DNA of 62,992 nucleotides from an uncultured Bacteroidota bacterium (lineage in GTDB: Bacteria > Bacteroidota > Bacteroidia > Flavobacteriales > Flavobacteriaceae): positions 1-62,992 of the forward strand of contig CABXUL010000007.1 of the NCBI GenBank assembly GCA_902515395.1. Direction: 5' to 3'. The notes under the pieces were generated by a model. That model saw only the letters and a list, made by a program, of their open reading frames with translations, had not been told where the DNA came from and ran no database searches. Position 1 is the first letter of the stretch; each line of letters starts with the position of its first letter. Below, in pieces: positions 35,707 through 42,713 of the stretch. Both the position numbers and the translations under genes were made by a program.

Positions 35707-36123
35707 TCATTTCAAAATACTTGACCTAATTTTTGAATATTTTTTTTGAGCTTCATTAATAACTTGATCAGACGACATACCCTTAACGTTCTTTTTGTCA
35801 GGATCCATTTGTAAATGGCCTGCAAAACCATCAGGTCGGATGATAATACCTGTATTAAAATTTCTCATGCTCCAATAAAACATCTCATACATTACAGGAA
35901 AAAGATCAATACCTTTATCGGTAAGAAAATATCTTTTTACCTTCTGGTCCTTCAAGTCTGGAACAGAGTCAATAATTTCATATGATTTTAAAAGCTCAAG
36001 TCTACTAGTTAATACGCTTGTAGAAATTCTTTCAGGAGAACCGAGAAAATCGCCAAAAGTTTTTTTTCCGTTAAACATATCTCTAACGATGATTATGGAC
36101 CATTTGTCTCCCAAAACATCCAA
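35707..36123 (-). CDS. HxlR-family regulator lacking a normal start codon
   Basis: 138 residues are counted from a TTG at 36123. The winged helix is clear: DVLGDKWSIIIVRDMFNGKKTF, then RISTSVLTSRLELLKSYEII and KRYFLTDKGIDLFPVMYEM. HxlR proteins normally begin with a conserved C-P-x4-LdllGDKW stretch, and that stretch (RSGCPIVKLLDVLGDKW) is present in frame upstream of the TTG, to about 36150. The in-frame stop is at 36189-36187 and no ATG, GTG or TTG lies between it and the cysteine. Translation may begin at ATT 36165 or another rare codon, or the original ATG has been lost. The gene is flanked by two copies of a 23-base element. Confidence 0.75.
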   Translation of the reverse strand: MDVLGDKWSIIIVRDMFNGKKTFGDFLGSPERISTSVLTSRLELLKSYEIIDSVPDLKDQKVKRYFLTDKGIDLFPVMYEMFYWSMRNFNTGIIIRPDGFAGHLQMDPDKKNVKGMSSDQVINEAQKKYSKIRSSILK

Positions 36124-36218
36124 TAATTTAACTATAGGGCAACCTGATCTATTATTTCTGATAATTAAACTTTTATAATTAAAAAATTAATATTAAATTT
36201 AACAACCACTTTAATTCA

Positions 36219-36277
36219 TTTTAAATTGGTTTATGGTTAATATTATTCCTCAGGACGCCAGTTCTGAGGAATTTTTT
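36219..36277 (+). ncRNA. Candidate short RNA: recurring element copy B plus orphan terminator
   Basis: Copy B of the recurring element (36219-36241) runs directly into a strong hairpin with perfect arms ATTCCTCAG (36245-36253) and CTGAGGAAT (36264-36272) and a T6 tract. No plus-strand gene ends nearby; the neighbours are on the minus strand. The arrangement matches copy C at 51042-51116. Whether this is an RNA gene, a leader fragment or a protein-binding site is unknown. Confidence 0.35.
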
Positions 36278-36360
36278 ATGTACTAAAATTTAATATATCA
36301 AAAATAACAAAAAATACTTTATAGCTCATAGAGCTTCGACTTATCAAACTAACATCAAAC

Positions 36361-36379
36361 ACATTGGTAATGTTTTTTT
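36361..36379 (+). terminator. Second plus-strand terminator-like hairpin
   Basis: ACATT-GGT-AATGT followed by seven T. About 26 bases upstream is another perfect hairpin, AGCTC-ATA-GAGCT (36323-36335). Again no plus-strand gene precedes it; on the minus strand the AGCTC hairpin could help end the acyltransferase gene. Confidence 0.4.
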
Positions 36380-36400
36380 GTTGTATATGTCCCATTTAAA

Positions 36401-37780
36401 CTAGACTTTCAATATTTTAAGTTCTGCATGTAGTAATTTATTTAGAACTATATAGCCTTGTTTATTTAAGTGAAGTCCGTCTTGAAGAAAATATTTTTTA
36501 TCAATATTTCCGTTGGTCATTAGTTCCTCGAATAAATCAACTTGATTTAAATAAGTAATATTACAAGAAAACTCTCGCATCCTATGATTAATTTGTTTAA
36601 TAACTTCCAAATCTTTTTGACGCTCAAAAGAGGGCTTGATTCCAATATTTATGATTTTACTTTCAGGAAATTTTTCGTGAATCCTAAAAATTAGAGCCCT
36701 AATCATTTCAACAATTTTATTAGCATTATAATTCAAGCTAAGATCATTACCCCCTAGGTATAGGACAATTATTTTTGGACATTTAAAGCGGAATAAAGTC
36801 TCAAAATATTTTTCTAATGATTCTATAAATGCTCCTCCAAACCCTAAATTTAAAACATTATGTTTGGGGAAATTCTCCTCAAGGTTTTTCCAAAGTCTTA
36901 TAGTTGAACTTCCATAAAAAACTATCATATTCGAGGTGTCTTCTTTTTGGTCAATTTTCTTTTTTAAATCCCTAATCTCTCTTTTAAAATTATTATCCTC
37001 TAGGATCAAATCTTTAACCCAAACAGCATACTGCTCATTTATCCTTTTTACAATTCTAGGAAAATATTTATAATTTTCATCCAAAATAGTAAAATCGCTC
37101 ATTCGAAAAGGTTTCTTAATTTGACACTTGTAGGTCACCTGTGAAGCAAGTTTGTCAAAATTAGCCAGTACCAATGGAACAATTAAAGGCTGAGGAATCA
37201 TTCGACAGGCAAGTTTGAAAATGCCATGTCGAAAAGAGCCAGGAGAGTCTTCAGTGGTATAAGAATAGCCCTCTGGGCTAAACACCAAGCCAGATCCTCC
37301 TCTCAAAGTTTCTATAGCTTGCGGATAAAACTGTTTGTTGATAGCTCTGATCTCTTTTTTTTTTAAATTACTCGGAGTGAAGTTTTTAGCATAAACTCTA
37401 ATAAATCCTAGACGATCATAATAAGCCTTGTGGTTGATTTCAGAATCCAGTGAAAACCTTGCGACACGATTTCCCGTTTGGTTATAGTATTTATTCAAAA
37501 TAAGGCTAGTGACAAAATGACTGTCTAAAGTAATTTGGAATTCGTCTGCTACGGTATAGGCTGGATGATTATCCAGGTGGTTGTAAATAAAAATACAATT
37601 GTTACTATATGGTAGATTTTCAGAGCCTAGGATTTGAAAATTAACATGAGAAAATGCCTCTTTGGTTAATTTTGAACTCAAAAGGCGAACCCCTTCTTTA
37701 TTTAGATTATTATGAGCTGTGGAGACTTGATTATATATCTTTTTTAAAGCCTCTAAAAAAATTTGGTCATCAACCTCCAA
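36401..37780 (-). CDS. Fusion of PlsC-like acyltransferase and SGNH hydrolase
   Basis: 459 residues. The N-terminal half (about 40-265) looks like a glycerophospholipid acyltransferase: IFIYNHLDNHPAYTVADEF in place of the usual N-H-x4-D, and GGSGLVFSPEGYSY matching the F-P-E-G block. The histidine-aspartate spacing departs from H-x4-D, so activity is uncertain. A coiled linker (about 270-290) leads to an SGNH/GDSL hydrolase (about 295-455) with block I FYGSSTIRLW (serine), block II NLGFGG, block III YLGGNDL and block V DGLHLN (catalytic aspartate and histidine). No signal peptide. A protein that could both add and remove acyl groups is unusual. Single gene with its own promoter candidate. Confidence 0.75.
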   Translation of the reverse strand: MEVDDQIFLEALKKIYNQVSTAHNNLNKEGVRLLSSKLTKEAFSHVNFQILGSENLPYSNNCIFIYNHLDNHPAYTVADEFQITLDSHFVTSLILNKYYNQTGNRVARFSLDSEINHKAYYDRLGFIRVYAKNFTPSNLKKKEIRAINKQFYPQAIETLRGGSGLVFSPEGYSYTTEDSPGSFRHGIFKLACRMIPQPLIVPLVLANFDKLASQVTYKCQIKKPFRMSDFTILDENYKYFPRIVKRINEQYAVWVKDLILEDNNFKREIRDLKKKIDQKEDTSNMIVFYGSSTIRLWKNLEENFPKHNVLNLGFGGAFIESLEKYFETLFRFKCPKIIVLYLGGNDLSLNYNANKIVEMIRALIFRIHEKFPESKIINIGIKPSFERQKDLEVIKQINHRMREFSCNITYLNQVDLFEELMTNGNIDKKYFLQDGLHLNKQGYIVLNKLLHAELKILKV

Positions 37781-37807
37781 AAGATGAAATTTTAATTCAA
37801 ATTCTTA

Positions 37808-37840
37808 CAAATTTAGTAATGCCATCAAAGAAATGGTCAA
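37808..37840 (-). promoter_or_regulatory. Candidate promoter of the acyltransferase-SGNH gene
   Basis: On the minus strand TTG (37840-37838), 22-base spacer, TAAATTTG (37815-37808), within the TTG-N17-23-TAnnTTTG range described for flavobacteria; start codon 27 bases downstream. The rest of the 223-base gap to 38003 shows nothing else I can support. Confidence 0.45.
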
Positions 37841-38003
37841 TAGTGTATAATTGATCGCTAGAAAAAATTGGATCCATAAAATTTATCACTGATTAATAAT
37901 GAATATCTAATTTTTAAAGCCTTAATAAAGAAATAAATAAAATCAACTGAATTGATGATATGGATATGTAACCTAAAGATAGATCAAATTTAAAACTAAC
38001 ATT

Positions 38004-38486
38004 TTAGATTGTTTTTAATAAACTATTGAGTAATAATCGTAGATCATTAATTGATAGCAATTGATTGTATTGAAAAATAATTTCAAAATCAGGATTTAAA
38101 ATACAAATTGAGGGATAGGCGGCCTCGCCATTAGGCATAGTAAATTTCTCAACCAGTTCATGAATGCCAGTATTGTTTCCAGTGGGTCGAAACTTATAAG
38201 TTTGTCCATTATAAGTAATATCGCTTTTTTCTTCTGCATTTAATTCTACAAACCAAAAATTTTGATTCAATAGTGCAGCTATTTCCTTGTCTTTAAACGT
38301 AGTATTTTTCATAGCTTGACAATATTTACACCAGTCTGTATGAATAAAGACCACTACAAAACGGTTCTGAGTTTTTTGTAAACCAGCCAATTGTTCGAAC
38401 GATTGAGAAATAATTTGTGAAAAAACAGTTAAAGGGAATAGGATTCCCACAATAAGAAAGATCAAAAATAGTTTCGGATTTTTCAT
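38004..38486 (-). CDS. Exported thioredoxin-like protein
   Basis: 160 residues. Signal peptide LFLIFLIVGILFPLTVFSQ, then a thioredoxin-fold domain with the redox motif WCKYC (about residue 52-56) in HTDWCKYCQAMKNTTF, and the cis-proline strand AYPSICILNP. It resembles SoxW/DUF255-type periplasmic thioredoxins. Its ATG overlaps the stop of the TonB receptor gene by 4 bases, so it is coupled to a receptor controlled by a DtxR-like site. Could keep cysteines of the receptor (NCNICN in the plug) or another envelope protein reduced; this is inference. Confidence 0.82.
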   Translation of the reverse strand: MKNPKLFLIFLIVGILFPLTVFSQIISQSFEQLAGLQKTQNRFVVVFIHTDWCKYCQAMKNTTFKDKEIAALLNQNFWFVELNAEEKSDITYNGQTYKFRPTGNNTGIHELVEKFTMPNGEAAYPSICILNPDFEIIFQYNQLLSINDLRLLLNSLLKTI

Positions 38487-40786
38487 ATTCCAGTTTTTAG
38501 GGTGTATCTAATTCCAATAAATCCTCTAATTCCCTGATTTGCTGCATAGACATAAGACGGATCAAAGGTAAGTGCATAGGGATTTTCAGCAGTAGGAATG
38601 ACTTGCCCGTCATTTCCAAAAACTACATTTTGATCAAATGGATCATAGGGTCTTGCAATACTACTAGGATCAGGCGTAAAGTCGAGTAAATTTTTAATGC
38701 CGCCATATATCTCCCATTGATTTGAAAAGGTTTTGGTAAGTTGTATATTTTGAATACTCCACTTAGGAGAATATTTGGGTCTTGGGTCTAACTTACCCAA
38801 TAAAGGCAATCGCATTGGACCATATAAATTTCCAGTATAGTCTATTGCTAGTCCTATTGAGGTTAATTCATAAGATATACCCCAAGTGCTCTGAAATGAT
38901 TCAGTAAGCAGTTGCCTAAAACGTTCACCGTTTTCATTTACGGAAACATCCATTAAGGTTGCTCCAGCTAGAATTTTTAATCCACTTATCCATAACATAT
39001 CAAGATTTAAAGAAATCCCCTTAGATATTGAATACTCTTCTAAATTTCCATAAATGATCTTGTTGGGATCAGTGTCGTAGTCGGGGAGAATTCTATTGTT
39101 AAAATAGGTATAAAAAATACTGCTATCTATTCCAAGAAAGAATCCATTGGTAAAATAATTTTTCTTTACAAAGTTTAGATTAACATTCCACGACTTTTCG
39201 GGGTTTAGTTCGCCCTCAAATTCTACAGAACGTGCTCCCGTAAGTGCAGCATGATCTTCAGTAAATATATTGACCACGCGAAAGCCATTACCAGCACTAA
39301 TTCGAAAGATATTTTTCTTATCCGATGAATTCCATTTATAGTTTAATCTTGGTGTTAAAATATTTCCATGGATACTGTTGTTATCATATCGTAAACCTAG
39401 CAGTATTTTGTTTAGCTCATTAATTTTTATTTCATTTTGGATAAAAATTCCTGGAAGGTGAATCTCATTGGGCTGATTTCTTCCAATAGTAGCGGGGGTA
39501 TTATCGTCATATAATGTATATCGATATGCAATACCTAGGAGTAGATCACTACTTCTAAAATTTTTATTCAAGGTTATTTGGGCAAAACCGATGTGTTGGG
39601 TAGCATTGTAAATGGTAGTTCCATAAGCCGAGTTTTGATAGTGCCCATTAGCGCTAAATTGGAGCTTAACGATTTCCTTAAAAGGTAATTGGTAACTACC
39701 TGTAGTTTCCCATCGGTTGGTGAAAATGCTTTCTCCATAGACTTCATCTCCTCCTCTATATTTCTTTTCCCAATTCATCGCTCCTCCCCAACGGTCCTCA
39801 TAAACATATCTTCCAGCTATGGAGAATAAGCGATTGTCCTTGCGATTAAAGTTCAATTTGTTAAAGATCGAAACTCTGTGTTGAAGAGTAAGATCCGTAA
39901 AGCCATCATTATTATTATCTATTGGGTTTTGATAATTAAAATAATTAACCCCAAAAAGGGATTGAACCTTTTCACCATAATCAAATTTTACACCTAAATC
40001 ATAATTTAATTCTCCCCAATCCGATGAAAAAACATCAGATATGAACAAGGGAGCACGAGATATTTTTTTGGTAATGATATTAATAAGCCCTCCAAGGGCT
40101 TCAGACCCATAAAGGGTAGATGCAGGTCCTTTTACTATTTCAATCCGCTCAATCAATGATTGGGGAATTCCCGTCAATCCATATACAGTCGAAAGCCCAC
40201 TCACAATGGGCATTCCGTCAATTAGGACCATAGTATAAGGTCCATCTAGGCCATTTATATGAATGTCTCCGGTATTGCAAATATTACAATTTAATTGTGG
40301 CCGAACCCCATTGATGTTTTGAAGTGATTCAAAAACAGAGGGGGAAGGATTTGCTTTAAAAAAATTAAATCCATAAACCTTGACGGGAACTGGGCTTTCT
40401 TGCTTGGAGACTTCTTTCATCGTTCCCGAAATGACTACTTCTTCCAAAGAAGAAGTATTTTCAACAAGTTGAAAATTACTAACTACATTTAAGGTTTTTA
40501 ATAGAGATAGCTTAGATGATATGGTCACAAAACCAATGGATGAGATAAATACTGTATAGGTTCCAAGGGGAATGTCTTGAATTATGAACTGACCATTGAC
40601 ATCTGTGGATGTGCCCAGTGTAGTTCCTTTTAAAAATATATTGACAAATGGTACGGGACTATCTTGATAAGTTACCTTACCAGATAGTGTTGCCATTTGG
40701 GAATAACTAAGATGGTAAATAAAGCTGATAACAAAAATTAGGATTCTTCTATTTTTTTGTTTTATGGAAAATTGAAAAGGGTCCAC
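38483..40786 (-). CDS. TonB-dependent receptor with carboxypeptidase-like domain, DtxR-linked
   Basis: 767 residues from a GTG at 40786; no ATG is available before the signal peptide (ILIFVISFIYHLSYSQ). A CarboxypepD_reg-like domain (about 33-115; LSGKVTYQDSPVPFVNIFLKG) precedes the plug (about 120-240; NINGVRPQLNCNICNTGD, IHINGLDGPYTMVLIDGMP, IVKGPASTLYGSEALGGLIN) and a barrel ending RGFIGIRYTLKTGI. The promoter carries a DtxR-type operator exactly in its spacer and a DtxR-family gene is divergent, so the substrate is most likely an iron, manganese or similar metal chelate. The cysteine pair in the plug is worth noting. Confidence 0.9.
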   Translation of the reverse strand: MDPFQFSIKQKNRRILIFVISFIYHLSYSQMATLSGKVTYQDSPVPFVNIFLKGTTLGTSTDVNGQFIIQDIPLGTYTVFISSIGFVTISSKLSLLKTLNVVSNFQLVENTSSLEEVVISGTMKEVSKQESPVPVKVYGFNFFKANPSPSVFESLQNINGVRPQLNCNICNTGDIHINGLDGPYTMVLIDGMPIVSGLSTVYGLTGIPQSLIERIEIVKGPASTLYGSEALGGLINIITKKISRAPLFISDVFSSDWGELNYDLGVKFDYGEKVQSLFGVNYFNYQNPIDNNNDGFTDLTLQHRVSIFNKLNFNRKDNRLFSIAGRYVYEDRWGGAMNWEKKYRGGDEVYGESIFTNRWETTGSYQLPFKEIVKLQFSANGHYQNSAYGTTIYNATQHIGFAQITLNKNFRSSDLLLGIAYRYTLYDDNTPATIGRNQPNEIHLPGIFIQNEIKINELNKILLGLRYDNNSIHGNILTPRLNYKWNSSDKKNIFRISAGNGFRVVNIFTEDHAALTGARSVEFEGELNPEKSWNVNLNFVKKNYFTNGFFLGIDSSIFYTYFNNRILPDYDTDPNKIIYGNLEEYSISKGISLNLDMLWISGLKILAGATLMDVSVNENGERFRQLLTESFQSTWGISYELTSIGLAIDYTGNLYGPMRLPLLGKLDPRPKYSPKWSIQNIQLTKTFSNQWEIYGGIKNLLDFTPDPSSIARPYDPFDQNVVFGNDGQVIPTAENPYALTFDPSYVYAANQGIRGFIGIRYTLKTGI

Positions 40787-40803
40787 TGAAAATGTTTATA
40801 TTG

Positions 40804-40834
40804 CAAAAGTATTAAGTTAGTCTTAACTAACAAA
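40804..40834 (-). promoter_or_regulatory. Bacteroidota consensus promoter of the receptor-thioredoxin operon
   Basis: On the minus strand TTTG (40834-40831), exactly 19 bases, then TACTTTTG (40811-40804): a full match to TTTG-N19-TAnnTTTG. The start codon at 40786 would follow a leader of only about a dozen bases. This is the best promoter match in the window. Confidence 0.8.
40812..40830. promoter_or_regulatory. DtxR-type operator filling the promoter spacer
   Basis: TTAAGTTAGTCTTAACTAA matches the classical 19-base DtxR/IdeR box TTAGGTTAGCCTAACCTAA at 15 of 19 positions by eye. It contains perfect arms GTTAGT and ACTAAC (40816-40831) around CTTA. It occupies precisely the 19-base spacer of the receptor promoter and lies 64 bases before the DtxR-family gene, so a bound repressor would block the receptor operon and might autoregulate. 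Confidence 0.75.
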
Positions 40835-40894
40835 TTAGTTTATACTATATTTTATTTTAGAGATGACTCATAATGTTTATTATTATATTTGCGG

Positions 40895-41551
40895 ATGCAC
40901 TCATTGGTAGAAGAAAATTATTTAAAAGCGTTGTTTGCTCTTTCAAAAGACAAAGGGTCAGTAAGCGTGAATGATCTTTCTAAACATTTAAATATAAAAA
41001 TGCCTACAGTTACTAATATGATGAAAAAAATGGCATTCAAAAAATTAGTGCATTACGAAAGTTACAAACCATTAATACTTACTAAAAAAGGTAAAAAAGA
41101 AGCTGCCTTAATAATTCGTAAGCATCGTCTTACGGAAATGTATTTAGTAGAAAAAATGGGGTTTGGCTGGGAGGAAGTTCACAATATTGCTGAACAAATT
41201 GAGCATATCAAATCTCCAAAATTATTTGCCAAAATGGCTGAATTATTAGATTATCCAAAGTTTGATCCACACGGCACACCAATTCCAGATATAAATGGGG
41301 AAATGGAATGGAAGGCCTATAGTAAACTTAGTGAGTGCAAACCAGGGGATATGGTAAAAATGGCTGCAGTAATCAATACTACTGATGAGTTTCTAAAGTT
41401 TTTAAACAGGAGAGAAATACACCTGGGATTAAAAATAAAAATCAAGTCTGTGGAACCTTTTGACAATACAATGGTTGTGAAATACAAAAACCATTTGGAA
41501 GAAACCTTAAGCAATACAGTTTGCAAAAGGCTTTTGGTAGAGAGATTTTAA
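40895..41551 (+). CDS. DtxR/MntR-family metal-dependent repressor
   Basis: 218 residues from the ATG at 40895 (a TTG at 40889 is less likely). The N-terminal winged helix reads SLVEENYLKALFALSKDKGS, then VNDLSKHLNIKMPTVTNMMKKM. The dimerisation and metal-binding domain (about 65-140) has RKHRLTEMYLVEKMGFGWEEVH, HIKSPKLFAKMAELLDYPKF and DPHGTPIP, with the usual H/E ligands (E-x2-H, H). A C-terminal FeoA/SH3-like domain follows (about 150-218). With Fe2+ or Mn2+ bound such proteins repress uptake genes. Divergent from the TonB receptor it most likely controls. Confidence 0.93.
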   Translation: MHSLVEENYLKALFALSKDKGSVSVNDLSKHLNIKMPTVTNMMKKMAFKKLVHYESYKPLILTKKGKKEAALIIRKHRLTEMYLVEKMGFGWEEVHNIAEQIEHIKSPKLFAKMAELLDYPKFDPHGTPIPDINGEMEWKAYSKLSECKPGDMVKMAAVINTTDEFLKFLNRREIHLGLKIKIKSVEPFDNTMVVKYKNHLEETLSNTVCKRLLVERF

Positions 41552-41573
41552 ATTATAAAAATTGAACCTAAAC

Positions 41574-42464
41574 TTAATAAATGCAAAGGCGGTCGTCAGC
41601 CTTGACAAAATAAGACTTATAGTTTTTAGCCTTGGGATCAATACAACCGCAAAGATTTAGTATTTCGATATTTTTAAAATCAATTGGATGACTCTCTGCC
41701 TGTAAAGCAATATAACCATCGATTAACACCTCCCCCTCCTTTGCAATCCAATAATCTTTACTTTCAACTCCTCGGGAGAACCAATCCTGGTCACCCATTC
41801 TAGGATTAGTAAAGCCCCCTCCAATTTGGGGTAATTGATATTTTAAAACAGTATCATTTTCAATTAAGTGCGTAATGCTTTCTCCCCCTAAAACAATTAC
41901 TTCACCTCTAACCCACTGATCGCCATGATATGTAGCAGAAGTTGATTTTATGCAGTGTCGATAATTTATCTTTCCATCAATTTCGACTGCCGTACCCGGA
42001 GTGCACAAGTTTCCTGTAGTCCGCATTTCTTTTCCAAGACCCCCCAATAATTGAATTTCAATAGAAACCGGAAAAAACTGACCAAAATCATTGCTTCGTG
42101 CAGATTGGGAATGTAACATTATACCACTATTCCTAATGTTCCAGGGCTCACCTCCACTAACTTGATCACCTAAAAATCGGTAATCAAATCGCAATTTATA
42201 ATAGGAAAATGGTTTGTTGTAATAAATATGCGCGTAACTATCATCAAAAGTATTATAATCATCGTAAGAAATTCGGATCATACTGTCTTGAACCCGAAAA
42301 GTGTTGTTCAGGTTAAAATTTATTTCATGATTAGCAAACTTAATCTCCCAATCTGACAAATCTTTTCCATTGAATAAAGGTTGCCATATTTCTTGATTGG
42401 GCCTTTGTTCTTTGCAAGAATTAATGAAGAATATTAAACTAACCAAAAAGAGTGATTTTTTCAT
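41574..42464 (-). CDS. DUF1080 (3-keto-disaccharide hydrolase-like) lipoprotein
   Basis: 296 residues, lipobox FFINSC. The DUF1080 domain, a concanavalin-like jelly roll, is clear from WQPLFNGKDLSDWEIKF at the start through SGIMLHSQS, CTPGTAVEIDGKINYRHC and GYIALQAESHPIDFKNIEI at the end. Some members hydrolyse 3-keto-glucosides after sugar oxidation by Gfo/Idh/MocA or FAD enzymes. A C-terminal cysteine-rich tail (NLCGCIDPKAKNYKSYF) is less usual. Downstream on the same strand of the sugar-related genes at 42696-46854 but separated by 231 bases that contain a plus-strand terminator. Confidence 0.88.
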   Translation of the reverse strand: MKKSLFLVSLIFFINSCKEQRPNQEIWQPLFNGKDLSDWEIKFANHEINFNLNNTFRVQDSMIRISYDDYNTFDDSYAHIYYNKPFSYYKLRFDYRFLGDQVSGGEPWNIRNSGIMLHSQSARSNDFGQFFPVSIEIQLLGGLGKEMRTTGNLCTPGTAVEIDGKINYRHCIKSTSATYHGDQWVRGEVIVLGGESITHLIENDTVLKYQLPQIGGGFTNPRMGDQDWFSRGVESKDYWIAKEGEVLIDGYIALQAESHPIDFKNIEILNLCGCIDPKAKNYKSYFVKADDRLCIY

Positions 42465-42641
42465 TATTAATGTTTTTCAAATTAAATACTCTTGTTCTTA
42501 ATTTTGTTATAATGTTAATATAGCAGATGTAAAATAAGATCTCATCAAAAAAAGGGAATAAATTTTTAGGAATCTTAAAAATTATACAGTTAGTATGAGA
42601 TACCCCAATTGCAAGTGTAATTTAACGTTATTTTTGTTGAT

Positions 42642-42713
42642 GGATGTTTCCATTAGGAAATTAACTATTTGTTTTTGTTAAGACCCCGCTTCATTTTAGA
42701 TTCGGGGTTTTTT
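42642..42713 (+). ncRNA. Candidate small RNA with orphan terminator
   Basis: Plus-strand series of structures: TTTCC-ATTA-GGAAA hairpin near 42648-42661, a TTAAC/GTTAA pair (about 42661-42680), and a strong terminator stem ACCCCG (42683-42688) / CGGGGT (42703-42708) with six T. A TATTTTTG box (42629-42636) could be its minus-7 element; no good minus-33. No plus-strand gene lies upstream. The terminator stem overlaps the last codons of the minus-strand gene at 42696. The gap 42465-42641 is otherwise AT-rich and featureless. Confidence 0.3.

Noticed and set aside
40884-40891. TATATTTG as promoter of the DtxR-family gene
   Set aside because: It overlaps the bases just before the ATG at 40895 and has no TTG at the right distance, so a transcript from it would lack the start codon.
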